Below are positions 16,987 through 26,378 of a stretch of 59,464 nucleotides of DNA, in pieces. Both the position numbers and the translations under genes were made by a program. Below the pieces are notes generated by a model. It searched no databases, had not been told where the DNA came from, and saw only the letters and a program-made list of their open reading frames with translations. The DNA is from Flavobacterium sp. UBA5153 (GTDB taxonomy: Bacteria; Bacteroidota; Bacteroidia; Flavobacteriales; Flavobacteriaceae): NCBI GenBank assembly GCA_002413745.1, contig DHXP01000024.1:1-59464 (forward strand). The letters are read 5' to 3'. The first letter of the stretch is position 1. The number at the start of each line of letters is the position of its first letter.

Positions 16987-18267
16987 ATGAGTACTACAAA
17001 ATTCGCAACAAAAGCGTTACACGCAGGTCACGACGTTACTAAAACAGCAGGGACAAGAGCCGTGCCTATTTATCAAACCAGTTCTTATGTGTTCAATAAT
17101 TCGGATCATGCGGCTAATTTATTTGGCCTTGCCGAAGCAGGATTTATTTATACCAGATTGAATAATCCAACGAATGACATTCTTGAACAACGTTTGGCCG
17201 CTCTCGAAGGAGGAATCGCCGCTGTCGTTACCGCATCAGGAACGGCGGCAATTGCAACGTCTTTGTTGGTCTTGCTCAAAACAGGCGATCATATTGTTGC
17301 CTCCAATAGTTTATATGGCGGAACTTATAATTTGTTGAGCGCCACTTTGCCAAGACTAGGGATAACCACCACTTTTGTAGATCCATCCGATGCGGCCAAT
17401 TTTACTAGAGCTGCCAAAGAAAACACCAAAGTGTTTTTTGCAGAAAGTTTAGGGAATCCGAAATTAGATGTCTTGGATTTGAAAGCCATTTCGGCGGAAG
17501 CCAAAGCGTTTAAAGTTCCGTTTATTGTTGACAATACGGTCGCCTCACCTTATTTGCTAAACCCAATTGAACACGGCGCCAATATTGTCATTCATTCCTT
17601 AACCAAATACATTGCAGGAAACGGAACTTCGCTGGGAGGTGCAGTTATTGATGCAGGAACATTTGATTGGAGTAGCGGAAGATTTCCTGAATTTACGGAG
17701 CCATCGGCAAGTTATCACGGATTAGTGTATCACGAAGCACTGGGAAATGCTGCTTTTATAGCTAAAGTTCGTATTGAAGGGTTACGGGATTTTGGTGCAG
17801 CTTTGAGTCCGTTTAATGCTTTTCAGATTATTCAGGGACTGGAAACCCTACCAATTCGTGTCAAGAAGCACAGCGAAAACGGATTGGCTTTAGCACAATG
17901 GTTAGAAAATCAAGACCAAGTGGCTTGGGTCAATTATCCGGGACTAAAGTCCAGTAAATATTACGATTTGGCAACACAATATTTACCTAAAGGACAAAAC
18001 GGTTTGCTAACTTTCGGCCTAAAAGGAGGTTTTGAAGCCGCCAAGAAAGTGGCCGATGAAACGAAATTATTTTCGCTTTTGGCCAATATTGGAGACACAA
18101 AATCATTAATTATTCACCCGGCGAGTACCACGCACCAGCAGTTGTCAGATGCAGAACAGGTCGCAACGGGAGTAACCAAAGATTTGATCAGACTCTCGGT
18201 CGGACTGGAAGATATCGAAGATTTGAAAGCCGATTTAAAGGCCGTTTTCGAAAATTTAAAAGTATAA
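16987..18267 (+). CDS. metY: O-acetylhomoserine aminocarboxypropyltransferase (sulfhydrylase)
   Basis: A 426-residue PLP enzyme of the Cys/Met metabolism family. The PLP lysine is K207 in HSLTKYIAGNGTSLGG, and IVDNTVASPYL, SASYHGLVYHEALG and the late IHPASTTHQQL motif are of the MetY type. It joins sulfide to O-acetylhomoserine to give homocysteine. It lies alone between metK (divergent) and the fused acetyltransferase/kinase gene that makes its substrate, behind two candidate attenuators. Confidence 0.93.
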   Translation: MSTTKFATKALHAGHDVTKTAGTRAVPIYQTSSYVFNNSDHAANLFGLAEAGFIYTRLNNPTNDILEQRLAALEGGIAAVVTASGTAAIATSLLVLLKTGDHIVASNSLYGGTYNLLSATLPRLGITTTFVDPSDAANFTRAAKENTKVFFAESLGNPKLDVLDLKAISAEAKAFKVPFIVDNTVASPYLLNPIEHGANIVIHSLTKYIAGNGTSLGGAVIDAGTFDWSSGRFPEFTEPSASYHGLVYHEALGNAAFIAKVRIEGLRDFGAALSPFNAFQIIQGLETLPIRVKKHSENGLALAQWLENQDQVAWVNYPGLKSSKYYDLATQYLPKGQNGLLTFGLKGGFEAAKKVADETKLFSLLANIGDTKSLIIHPASTTHQQLSDAEQVATGVTKDLIRLSVGLEDIEDLKADLKAVFENLKV

Positions 18268-18347
18268 AAGAAACATAGTTGAACTTAGGAAAACTGAATT
18301 CAATATGTTTTAAAATAAAAAAGTAAAACATTTAAAAATATAACATT

Positions 18348-18503
18348 ATGAAAATTCTAAAATATATTTCAAAAGCAATTCAGTTTTTTAAAAGTTTGAA
18401 TTCAAAAGAAACTTCGTCTCCTAATAAAGCATCAAATTCTTTGTTGTCTTTAATGAATTCTGAGGAAAATGAAACGCTGTTTATCTAAAAATAATTAGAT
18501 AGA
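18348..18503 (+). CDS. Small ORF of 51 aa downstream of metY
   Basis: Begins MKILKYISKAIQFFKSL, a short amphipathic basic segment, followed by a Ser/Asn-rich part and ends FYLKIIR. It is preceded by an A/T-rich gap of 80 bases from metY. I do not recognise it. It could be a real small protein or chance; the ATG context and codon use resemble neighbouring genes. Confidence 0.35.
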
Positions 18504-18603
18504 AAGTCAAGTAAATTTTAAAACAAGCAACGGTTTGAGTCTGATTATGGGCTCTTTCCGAGGCTGTTTTTTAATTTTAAACACGAAAACGAACGGGTAT
18601 AAA

Positions 18604-18635
18604 TTTGGTTGTTAAAAAAAAATGTAGTTAATTTG
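18604..18635 (+). promoter_or_regulatory. Promoter of the SAM-I-controlled fused gene
   Basis: TTTG (18604-18607), 20 bases, then TTAATTTG (18628-18635), one mismatch from TAnnTTTG. The second SAM-I riboswitch has an equivalent TTG, 20 bases, TTACTTTG arrangement upstream. Confidence 0.55.
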
Positions 18636-18663
18636 TGCCTTTAAGTTCACAAACGTATTGAAA

Positions 18664-18768
18664 TGTTATAAAGAAAGCTCGAGGGAATAGACCCGATGAA
18701 AGCTTAGCAACCCTTTGAAAACGAAGAAGGTGCTACATTCTATCCCGATTAATCGGGAAAAGATAACT
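18664..18768 (+). ncRNA. SAM-I (S-box) riboswitch, copy 1
   Basis: Contains the SAM-I core in order: GAGGGAATAGACCCGATGAAA, GCTTAGCAACC, AAGGTGCTACATTC and the P4 hairpin TCCCGATTAATCGGGA. P1 is GTTAT (18665-18669) with ATAAC (18763-18767). P2 pairs AAGC with GCTT, where the copy before metH has AAGG with CCTT, a compensating change. It precedes the fused acetyltransferase/aspartokinase/homoserine dehydrogenase gene. No strong terminator follows, so control may be at translation. Confidence 0.92.
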
Positions 18769-18844
18769 CAAAGAATTCTTCTAGTTCACTTCTAGCTTTT
18801 TCTTTCTAATATTTCCAGACACAAATCAAAAAATTATAAAAGAT

Positions 18845-21800
18845 TTGAAATTGGAAAATAAACCAACAACAATTATCATTCAAAACTTCACCACCGAAAG
18901 TGGTGCATTTTATGCATCCTTAAACTTAAGTTTTCAGGTTTTTGGTCCGGCCTTAAATACGGCTCCGATTGTTTTGGTGAACCACGCTTTGACGGGTAAT
19001 TCGCAAGTTATAGGCGAAAGTGGGTGGTGGAACGATTTGATTGGCATCGAAAAAACAATCGATATTCGAAAATATACCATAATTTCGTTTAATGTTCCCG
19101 GAAACGGTTTTGATGGAAATATCATAGAGAATTATTTAGATTTTAATGCCAGAGACATCGCCAGACTTTTCTTGGAAGGCATTCGATTTTTGAAAATAAA
19201 AGAATTGTTTGCGATCATTGGCGGTTCTGTAGGTGGCGGAATTGCTTGGGAAATGGTGGCTTTGGAACCTAAATTAACGCATAATTTTATCCCTATTGCT
19301 ACCGATTGGAAATCGACCGATTGGCTAATTGCGAATTGTTATTTGCAAGAGAAAATATTAAATAATTCTTCTCATCCCATCGAAGACGCCCGCATTCACG
19401 CAATGATGTGCTATCGAACGCCCGAATCTTTCAAAGAAAAATTTCAACGAAATTCGACCGAATCTTCGGAATCGTTTCAAGTGGAAAGTTGGCTGAATCA
19501 TCACGGAGAAAAATTACAAAAAAGGTTTCAACTTTCGGCATACAAAATGATGAATCAGTTGCTCAAAACCATCGATATTACCAGAGGCAGAACTTCATTG
19601 GAAAAAATAATTTCCGAAGTAGATGCCAATATTTATATTATCGGAATCAACTCGGATTTGTTTTTTACGGCGAATGAAAATCGGGAAACCTACCACGAAA
19701 TAAAAAAATTCAAAAACAATGTATTTTATAGCGAAATTGATTCCCAACACGGTCACGATGCGTTTTTAATGGAATACGATCAATTAAGCAATTTACTGGA
19801 TGTTGTTTTTAAAAATAAAAAAGACAAAATGAAAATATTGAAATTTGGCGGAAAATCATTGGCCAACGGAGAAGGGATAAATAAAGTTTTGGATATTATT
19901 ATCGACAAAAAAAGCAAAGGCGAAAACATTGCAGTCGTTGTTTCGGCACGAGGAAATGCAACCGATGAATTAGAAGATATTTTGACAATTGCTGCCAAAA
20001 ACGGGAATTACAAACCCTTGCTGGAAAGCTTTAAAAACTACCAACAAAATGGTTTCACGAATATTGATTTGTCGCAAGAATTTGCAATATTAGACAAGCT
20101 TTTTGAAGGCATAAGTTTGATTGGCGATTATAGCGAAAAAATAAAGGATCAAGTGCTGTCGCAAGGCGAATTGATTTCGGCCAAAACAATAACTTCTCTT
20201 TTAAATGAAAAAGGAATAAATGCCCAATTTGCCGATTCTCGTGAATTGATAAAAACCGATTCCAAGTTTGGCGATGCCCAACCTTTGGAACAAATTTCGA
20301 AGAAAAATGTGGTTGATTATTTCAAAAAACACACCGATAAAGTCATTATTATTACAGGTTTTATTGGGTCGAATGCAAATAACGAAACGACTACTTTAGG
20401 CAGAAATGGCAGTAATTATTCGGCTTCTTTGATTGCCAATTTTCTCGATGCCGAAGAATTGCAAAACTACACTCACGTTGACGGAATTTACACTGCCAAC
20501 CCAGATTTAGTTCCTGATGCCAAGAAAATTGATCGTTTGTCCTTTAATGAAGCGAATGAAATAGCCAATTTTGGAGCAACTATTTTGCACGCCAAAACGA
20601 TTATTCCGTTATTGGAAAAAAATATTCCTTTGCGAATTTTAAACACGTTCAATCACGAAAACCAGGGAACATTAATCACTTCGAAGTCAAATAAGGAAGG
20701 AATTAAAACACTTTCAGTTCTCGAAAATGTGTCATTGGTCAACTTGGAAGGAAGAGGATTGTTGGGAAAAACCGGCGTTGACGCCCGAATTTTCAGGGTT
20801 ATGGGCGACAATGATATTAGCGTGAGCATCATTTCGCAAGGTTCGTCAGAACGTGGAATTGGTCTTGTGGTTGCCGCCGATAAAGCGACGAAAGCAATGA
20901 TCGAACTCGAAAAAGAATTCGAGAATGATTTCTATTCGAAAGACGTCAACAAAATTTCGATAACCGATGATGTTTCGGTAATTTCGATAATTGGCCAGGA
21001 TTTAAGTACTTTCCATAAACCTTATACGGCTTTGATCAAAAATAAAGTCATCCCAATCCTTTTCAACAATACGGTAACCGGTAAAAACGTGAGTTTGGTG
21101 GTCAAAAAATCACAACTTAACAAAGCGTTAAACGTGATTCACGGCGAGATTTTCGGAGTTTCAAAGAAAATAAATATCGCCATTTTCGGACATGGTTTGG
21201 TAGGTGGAACCTTGATTAATCAAATATTGGCTTCTGCAGAAAACATCGAAAAAAGAAAAGACATCAAACTGAATGTTTTTGCAATTGCCAATTCAAAGAA
21301 AGTGCTTTTAAATAAAAACGGCGTGTCACAAAACTGGAAAAACGAGATTCAAAATAACGGATTCTCCTATACAATCGATGATGTTATTGCGTTTGCCAAT
21401 GAAAACCATTTAGAGAATTTGATTGCCATTGACAACACGGCAAGCGCTTCGTTTGTTGAGAATTATGTAAAATTGGCCGAAAGCAGTTTTGACTTGATTT
21501 CTTCCAATAAAGTGGCGAATACGTTGAGTTATAAATTCTACAAAGACTTGCGAAAAGTATTGGCCGACAATCAAAAGAATTATTTATACGAAACCAATGT
21601 TGGTGCAGGTTTACCTCTGATTGACACCATAAAATTATTGCATCTTTCCGGTGAAAATATCACAAAAATAAAAGGAGTTTTCTCTGGAACATTGAGTTAT
21701 TTGTTCAATAATTTCTCGGCAAAAGACGTTCCGTTTAGTGAAATTTTGAAAGAAGCCATCGATAACGGTTACACCGAACCAGACCCAAGAGAAGATTTAT

Positions 21801-22240
21801 GTGGCAACGATGTGGGGAGAAAATTGCTGATTTTGGCGAGAGAATTAGACTTGCAAAACGAGTTCGAAGAAATCGACATTCAAAACCTGATTCCGGAACA
21901 TTTAAGAGAAGGAAGTGCCGCTGATTTCTTGAACAAATTGAAAGAATTTGATCCCATTTACGCCAAAATAAAAGAACAACAACAACCCAATCACGTATTG
22001 CGATACATAGGTGAATTGTCGGGAGATCTACAAAATGACAAAGGAAACCTCGAGGTAAAATTAGTTTCTGTACCTTCGGATACCGCTTTGGGCGGATTGA
22101 AAGGTTCTGATTCTTTCTTCGAAATTTATACTGAATCCTACGGCGACAGACCCATCGTGATTCAAGGAGCTGGTGCAGGATCGGCAGTGACAGCGAGAGG
22201 CGTTTTTGGAGATATTTTGAGATTGTCAGAAAAAGGATAA
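18845..22240 (+). CDS. Fused homoserine O-acetyltransferase-like hydrolase / aspartokinase / homoserine dehydrogenase
   Basis: An 1131-residue fusion. Residues 1-328 are an alpha/beta hydrolase of the homoserine acyltransferase (MetX) type with nucleophile S128 in GGSVGGG. Residue 329 onward is a complete ThrA: aspartokinase (KFGGKS, then TTLGRNGSNYSASL), ACT region and homoserine dehydrogenase (GHGLVGGTL, then YETNVGAGLPLIDT). The parts would make homoserine from aspartate and acylate it. An ATG at 19829 begins the kinase in frame with no stop before it; the linker is only about six residues. The fusion starts with TTG at 18845, because no in-frame ATG exists in the leader. A SAM-I riboswitch lies upstream. 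Confidence 0.9.
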   Translation: MKLENKPTTIIIQNFTTESGAFYASLNLSFQVFGPALNTAPIVLVNHALTGNSQVIGESGWWNDLIGIEKTIDIRKYTIISFNVPGNGFDGNIIENYLDFNARDIARLFLEGIRFLKIKELFAIIGGSVGGGIAWEMVALEPKLTHNFIPIATDWKSTDWLIANCYLQEKILNNSSHPIEDARIHAMMCYRTPESFKEKFQRNSTESSESFQVESWLNHHGEKLQKRFQLSAYKMMNQLLKTIDITRGRTSLEKIISEVDANIYIIGINSDLFFTANENRETYHEIKKFKNNVFYSEIDSQHGHDAFLMEYDQLSNLLDVVFKNKKDKMKILKFGGKSLANGEGINKVLDIIIDKKSKGENIAVVVSARGNATDELEDILTIAAKNGNYKPLLESFKNYQQNGFTNIDLSQEFAILDKLFEGISLIGDYSEKIKDQVLSQGELISAKTITSLLNEKGINAQFADSRELIKTDSKFGDAQPLEQISKKNVVDYFKKHTDKVIIITGFIGSNANNETTTLGRNGSNYSASLIANFLDAEELQNYTHVDGIYTANPDLVPDAKKIDRLSFNEANEIANFGATILHAKTIIPLLEKNIPLRILNTFNHENQGTLITSKSNKEGIKTLSVLENVSLVNLEGRGLLGKTGVDARIFRVMGDNDISVSIISQGSSERGIGLVVAADKATKAMIELEKEFENDFYSKDVNKISITDDVSVISIIGQDLSTFHKPYTALIKNKVIPILFNNTVTGKNVSLVVKKSQLNKALNVIHGEIFGVSKKINIAIFGHGLVGGTLINQILASAENIEKRKDIKLNVFAIANSKKVLLNKNGVSQNWKNEIQNNGFSYTIDDVIAFANENHLENLIAIDNTASASFVENYVKLAESSFDLISSNKVANTLSYKFYKDLRKVLADNQKNYLYETNVGAGLPLIDTIKLLHLSGENITKIKGVFSGTLSYLFNNFSAKDVPFSEILKEAIDNGYTEPDPREDLCGNDVGRKLLILARELDLQNEFEEIDIQNLIPEHLREGSAADFLNKLKEFDPIYAKIKEQQQPNHVLRYIGELSGDLQNDKGNLEVKLVSVPSDTALGGLKGSDSFFEIYTESYGDRPIVIQGAGAGSAVTARGVFGDILRLSEKG

Positions 22241-22250
22241 AAGAGTATTC

Positions 22251-22328
22251 AGATTAAAAAATAAAAATCCGTTGAATCTGTGTTTTTGCGATAGCAAATC
22301 CGCTTCATCAGTGTCCAAAATAAAAATA
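22251..22328. repeat. Degenerate intergenic repeat before osmC
   Basis: AAAATCCGTTGAATCTGTGTT, then AAATCCGCTTCATCAGTGTCC. A similar pair occurs after aroA at 56831-56880 (AAATCCGAGCAAATCTGCGTT, then CATCCGTTTTATCTGTGTTCC). Confidence 0.45.
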
Positions 22329-22333
22329 AAACA

Positions 22334-22786
22334 ATGAAAATAACATTAAACAGAGTAAACGATAACTACCATTTTCAATTAAAAAACGAACGTGGTCATA
22401 TTGTAAATGTAGATGCTAGACCTGATTTTGGAGGAAACGATATGGGGCCAAGCCCAATGGAATTGCTATTAATGGGTGTTGCAGGTTGCAGCGGAATCGA
22501 TATGATTTCGATTCTAAAAAAACAACGTCAGGAAATCACTTCTTTCAAGGCTGAGGTCGAAGGCGAACGCGTACAAGTTGGCGAAGCAAAACCATTTAAA
22601 GATATTTATGTGGTTTTCTTTTTGGAAGGAAATATCAAAGAAGATAAAGCCGCAAAAGCCGCCCAACTTTCTTTCGAAAAATACTGTTCGGTTTCCAAAA
22701 CATTGGAACCAACGGCAACAATACATTATAAAGTAGTTTTGAATGGAAGCCCCCTAACCCCCGAAGCGGAAACTAGCGACAAATAA
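22334..22786 (+). CDS. OsmC family peroxidase-like protein
   Basis: A 150-residue OsmC/Ohr-fold protein. GPSPMELLLMGVAGCSGIDM carries the first conserved cysteine and KYCSVSKTL the second, the pair that reduces organic hydroperoxides in this family. It follows the fused gene by about 90 bases and precedes metZ; a role in sulfur or thiol redox balance is plausible. The last eleven residues (SPLTPEAETSDK) come from a repeat-like CCCCTAACCCCCGAAG sequence and are probably not part of the fold. Confidence 0.85.
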   Translation: MKITLNRVNDNYHFQLKNERGHIVNVDARPDFGGNDMGPSPMELLLMGVAGCSGIDMISILKKQRQEITSFKAEVEGERVQVGEAKPFKDIYVVFFLEGNIKEDKAAKAAQLSFEKYCSVSKTLEPTATIHYKVVLNGSPLTPEAETSDK

Positions 22787-22922
22787 ATATAATAGGGTTT
22801 ATACACATTAACGGTTTGGAATAAAAAGATTATTGAAAATCAACGGTTTGTATCTTCAAAATCTTTATTGGGTATAAATTCTAATATTTTTGTTTACTTT
22901 TAAATAACAACATTCCACTTTA

Positions 22923-22958
22923 GACTCCCTCCCCTTCGGGGAGGGTCGGGGTGGGGAT
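22923..22958. repeat. Palindromic repeat family A, 13 bases before metZ
   Basis: CCCTCCCC / GGGGAGGG hairpin with a TTC loop, then TCGGGGTGGGGAT. The same family occurs upstream of cysD and of the sulfite reductase gene and inside several reading frames. Confidence 0.8.
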
Positions 22959-22970
22959 AATAATTTTTAT

Positions 22971-24143
22971 ATGAACGAACAAGATTTCGGCTTCGAAACC
23001 CAAGCCATACGCACCCAATTAGAAAGATCACAATATTTAGAGCATTCCGTGCCTTTGTATTTATCGTCGAGTTTTGTATTTGAAGACGCCGAAGATATGC
23101 GCGCTTCCTTTACCGAAGAAAAAGAACGCAACATTTACAGTCGTTTCAGCAACCCGAACACCACCGAATTTGTGGAGAAAATCTGTAAAATGGAAGGTGC
23201 CGAAGCCGGTTATGCTTTTGCAACGGGAATGGCTGCGGTCTATTCCACTTTTGCGGCTTTGTTGAGTTCTGGCGATCATATCGTTTCCGCGGGAAGCGTT
23301 TTTGGTTCAACCCACGCTTTGTTTACGACTTATTTTCCAAAATGGAATATCGAGACTTCGTATTTTGACATCAATAAACCGGAAACCATCGAGAGTTTTA
23401 TCAAGCCAAATACCAAAATCCTTTACGCGGAATCGCCTACGAATCCTGCGGTTGACATTATCGATTTGGAATTATTGGGGGCGATTGCCAAGAAACACAA
23501 CCTGATTTTGATAATCGACAACTGCTTTGCCACGCCATATATCCAGAATCCTATAAAATTTGGAGCGCATTTGGTCGTGCATTCTGCCACGAAATTGATT
23601 GACGGGCAAGGACGCGTTTTAGGCGGAGTTGCTGTGGGAAGCGAAGATTTGATCCGTAAAATTTATTTATTCTCCAGAAATACGGGACCGGCTTTATCGC
23701 CATTTAATGCCTGGATTTTATCTAAAAGTTTGGAAACATTGGCTGTTCGTGTCGAAAAACATTGTGAAAACGCTATGAAAGTCGCCGAGTTTTTAGAAGC
23801 GCATCCGAATGTGAATAGCGTGAAATATCCATTCCTGAAATCGCATCCGCAATATGAAATTGCCAAAAAACAAATGAGCCTTGGCGGAAATATCGTAGCT
23901 TTCGAAATAAAAGGAGGAATCGAAGCCGGAAGAGTCTTTTTGGACAAAATCCAATTGTGTTCGCTTTCGGCAAATTTGGGTGATACCAGAACTATCGTGA
24001 CGCATCCAGCATCGACAACGCACAGTAAATTGTCTGTTGAAGAACGATTGGCAGTTAGTATTACCGATGGTTTGGTGCGTGTTTCGGTAGGATTGGAAAC
24101 CGTGAAAGATGTTATTGCTGATTTGGAACAGGCATTGTCTTAA
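22971..24143 (+). CDS. metZ: O-succinylhomoserine sulfhydrylase / cystathionine gamma-synthase-like enzyme
   Basis: A 390-residue PLP enzyme; the lysine is K208 in HSATKLIDGQGRVLGG. The IDGQGR sequence after the lysine and the late VTHPASTTHSKL are characteristic of MetZ rather than MetB, but the substrate cannot be proved by reading. With metY nearby the organism has two related enzymes able to place sulfur on activated homoserine. No riboswitch is seen directly upstream; a family A repeat sits before the start. Confidence 0.85.
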   Translation: MNEQDFGFETQAIRTQLERSQYLEHSVPLYLSSSFVFEDAEDMRASFTEEKERNIYSRFSNPNTTEFVEKICKMEGAEAGYAFATGMAAVYSTFAALLSSGDHIVSAGSVFGSTHALFTTYFPKWNIETSYFDINKPETIESFIKPNTKILYAESPTNPAVDIIDLELLGAIAKKHNLILIIDNCFATPYIQNPIKFGAHLVVHSATKLIDGQGRVLGGVAVGSEDLIRKIYLFSRNTGPALSPFNAWILSKSLETLAVRVEKHCENAMKVAEFLEAHPNVNSVKYPFLKSHPQYEIAKKQMSLGGNIVAFEIKGGIEAGRVFLDKIQLCSLSANLGDTRTIVTHPASTTHSKLSVEERLAVSITDGLVRVSVGLETVKDVIADLEQALS

Positions 24144-24168
24144 AAATTTACGATATTTGATACATTAG

Positions 24169-24188
24169 CCCACGGTTTAAACCGTGGG
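24169..24188. repeat. Perfect 20-bp palindrome
   Basis: CCCACGGTTTAAACCGTGGG, with no loop, after metZ. It resembles short palindromes scattered between flavobacterial genes and could also help end transcription, though no T-run follows. Confidence 0.7.
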
Positions 24189-24267
24189 TTTAAGATTTCA
24201 GATTAACTTCAGATTAACTATTTTTGATTTATGAATGTTGTAAATTTGGGTTTTTAGCTGGTATGTT

Positions 24268-24960
24268 ATGAGAAAATTTAGAAAAATAACATCGCTTTTA
24301 ATTTTGCTTATTTTAGTTTCAAGTTGTGATAAGAAACAAACTGAACTAGAATTTGAGAAAAGTGTTATGACTGAAATTTTTCCAAGTTTAATTGAATCTA
24401 CTTGTATTGATTGTAGAGTTTTATTTATGCGTCCCCCGTTGGGGAAATCAATTTATGATAAAAATGATAATTATATTGGTTCCGATACATCAAACATAAA
24501 AACGGAAAGAGAAAATTGGGAAAGAGAAGAAGCTAAAATTAAAAATGATACTTCTAAAATAATCTTTGCGTTTGATTCAAAAATTAAAAGAAATAGAGAG
24601 AATGCCGAAGAAGATTTTGAAAAACATTTTTCGGGAGCAAAAATTTTTGAATCTAAAAAAGAACAAAATTTAGAATATGATTTTGATTTCAAAAAAATAA
24701 AAATAAAAAATAAATTTGTACTGAAAAATATTTCTGAATTCCCGAAAGAAAGAGGGGAAATCTGGAAGACTAAATATAATTTTATTTTTTCGGGTGTAGT
24801 TTTCTTTACTAGAATACAATTTGATAAAGATAAAAAGTTTGGAATTCTTGACGGTGGATTTGTTTGTGGAAGGCTTTGTGGGCAAGGTTCCAGAATATAT
24901 ATTAAGAAAATAAATAACAAATGGGTAATTGACAAAGCCGAAGGAACTTGGGTTTCATAA
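24268..24960 (+). CDS. Lipoprotein of unknown function
   Basis: A 230-residue protein with a lipoprotein signal: hydrophobic ITSLLILLILVSSC, with the lipid-modified cysteine at about residue 20. The body is very rich in Lys, Glu and Asn and has two cysteine pairs (STCIDCR and VCGRLCG). The base composition is more AT-rich than the neighbouring sulfur genes. It lies between metZ and the Rrf2 regulator; nothing links it to sulfur metabolism except position and the cysteines. Confidence 0.65.
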   Translation: MRKFRKITSLLILLILVSSCDKKQTELEFEKSVMTEIFPSLIESTCIDCRVLFMRPPLGKSIYDKNDNYIGSDTSNIKTERENWEREEAKIKNDTSKIIFAFDSKIKRNRENAEEDFEKHFSGAKIFESKKEQNLEYDFDFKKIKIKNKFVLKNISEFPKERGEIWKTKYNFIFSGVVFFTRIQFDKDKKFGILDGGFVCGRLCGQGSRIYIKKINNKWVIDKAEGTWVS

Positions 24961-25000
24961 AAAACATCGTATATCCAATCTCGTAAATCAAACATAAAAA

Positions 25001-25411
25001 ATGCTTTCAAAAAAAACAAAATACGGAATAAAGGCTTTGACTTTTTTGGCGCGCCAAGAAGATCAGACCCCTGTTGCCATTGCTGAAATTGCAAAAAGCG
25101 AGCATATTTCGATTAAGTTTCTCGAAAGTATTTTGTTGCTCTTGCGTCATTCCGGTTTTTTGGGTGCCAAAAAAGGAAAAGGCGGCGGCTATTATTTGAT
25201 TAAAGAACCCAAAGACATCAATATGGCAAAAGTCTATCGTGTTCTCGAAGGACCGGTTGCCTTGTTGCCTTGCGTCAGTCATAATTTTTATGAAAAATGC
25301 GACGATTGCACGGATGAAGCAACTTGTGCTGTCCGTAAACTAATGATGGAAGTTCGTGACAATACATTGATGATATTGGAAAACAACACCCTTGCCGATA
25401 TTGCTTTTTAA
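25001..25411 (+). CDS. Rrf2 family transcriptional regulator
   Basis: A 136-residue winged-helix regulator: LSKKTKYGIKALTFLA at the start, FLESILLLLRHSGFLGAKKGKGGGYYL in the recognition and wing region. It has four cysteines late in the chain (LPCVSHNFYEKCDDCTDEATC), the place where IscR binds an iron-sulfur cluster, so redox, cluster or sulfur status is a likely signal. It stands before the divergent tauE and cysH genes, whose shared region has an inverted repeat over the start of transcription. Regulation of these genes is an inference. Confidence 0.85.
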   Translation: MLSKKTKYGIKALTFLARQEDQTPVAIAEIAKSEHISIKFLESILLLLRHSGFLGAKKGKGGGYYLIKEPKDINMAKVYRVLEGPVALLPCVSHNFYEKCDDCTDEATCAVRKLMMEVRDNTLMILENNTLADIAF

Positions 25412-25444
25412 TCAATGCTGTCCTAAATAAAATAGAAGTGAATA

Positions 25445-25493
25445 AAAATTGACCATTTCATTGCGTTTACCCAATAAAAGGGTCAATTTTTTT
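25445..25493 (+). terminator. Terminator after the Rrf2 gene
   Basis: AAATTGACC and GGGTCAATTTTTTT form a stem with a loop of about 26 bases followed by a T-run. Confidence 0.55.
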
Positions 25494-25569
25494 AAGGTAA
25501 TGTGGTCAAAAATGGTTTGTTGAGCCACTTTCGTATGACAATTTCAATTAAAATATTTAATCATAAAAC

Positions 25570-26352
25570 CTAAAAAACCAATTTATATCCCACGAAAAAC
25601 AACATTATCGCAATGGCATTTCTAAGAATCAAATCAGGTATTTTTTCACTCAACATACTTCCTATAAAAATTCCAGGAAGGGATCCCATTAATAACTGCC
25701 CTAATAGACCAAAATCTAGATTTCCCATTGAGGCATGTCCTAATCCAGCAACAAGAGTTAAGGGGACGGCATGGGCGATCTCGGTTCCAACCAATCGAGA
25801 AGTTGGCAAAAGTGGGTACAGGAAAAATAAAGTAACCGTACCTAAAGCACCTGCTCCTATCGAAGTCAGGGTCACAGTTGCTCCTAGCATTACACCAATT
25901 GCGACAGTTAATACATTCTGAGTTTTGCTCTCACTATGAAACTTGTCACCGGCATGTTTTTGAGAAAACACTAAGAGTTTCTTTTTGAACAAAACGGCCA
26001 CCGAAGTAAAAAGTAGCGCCCAACCCAAACTGTGTTTTATTACGCTATTTATGGCAGTAATATCTGTTTTTATGATATGAAGTATCCACAAAGTTAGTAA
26101 AGCAGCTGGAATGCTTCCTAAAGAAAGCCAACCCGTGATGGACCAATTTATATTCATTTTTCTATGATGAACAAATACGCCACCCATTTTAGTAAAAGCC
26201 GCATACAACAAATCAGTTCCAACAGCCGTTGTTGGGGGAATACCAAACCACAATAAAATTGGAGTCATCAGAGAACCGCCTCCTACGCCCGTCAATCCTA
26301 TCACAAAGCCAACTATTAAACCTGCAACTACAAATCCTAACTGAAAATTCAT
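25570..26352 (-). CDS. TauE/SafE (TSUP) family membrane transporter
   Basis: A protein of about 260 residues with seven to eight membrane helices and the family motif LTGVGGGSLMTPILLWFG in helix one, repeated in the second half as TLTSIGAGALGTVTLFFLYPL. TSUP proteins move sulfite, sulfonates or related anions. The position divergent from cysH suggests sulfite or sulfate. I chose the ATG at 26352 because a good -7 box (26378-26371) would start transcription inside the longer form that begins at 26373; the longer form remains possible. Confidence 0.82.
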   Translation of the reverse strand: MNFQLGFVVAGLIVGFVIGLTGVGGGSLMTPILLWFGIPPTTAVGTDLLYAAFTKMGGVFVHHRKMNINWSITGWLSLGSIPAALLTLWILHIIKTDITAINSVIKHSLGWALLFTSVAVLFKKKLLVFSQKHAGDKFHSESKTQNVLTVAIGVMLGATVTLTSIGAGALGTVTLFFLYPLLPTSRLVGTEIAHAVPLTLVAGLGHASMGNLDFGLLGQLLMGSLPGIFIGSMLSEKIPDLILRNAIAIMLFFVGYKLVF

Positions 26353-26370
26353 AAATGAAATTTTTTTGGA

Positions 26371-26378
26371 CAAAAATA
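26371..26378 (-). promoter_or_regulatory. Probable -7 box for the TauE gene
   Basis: TATTTTTG on the minus strand fits TAnnTTTG. It would place the transcript start near 26366 and thus favours the ATG at 26352. Confidence 0.45.

Noticed and set aside
18520-18575. Terminator after the 51-residue ORF (GGGCTC...GAGGCTG then T-run)
   Set aside because: The stem is only about four pairs with a bulge; not convincing.
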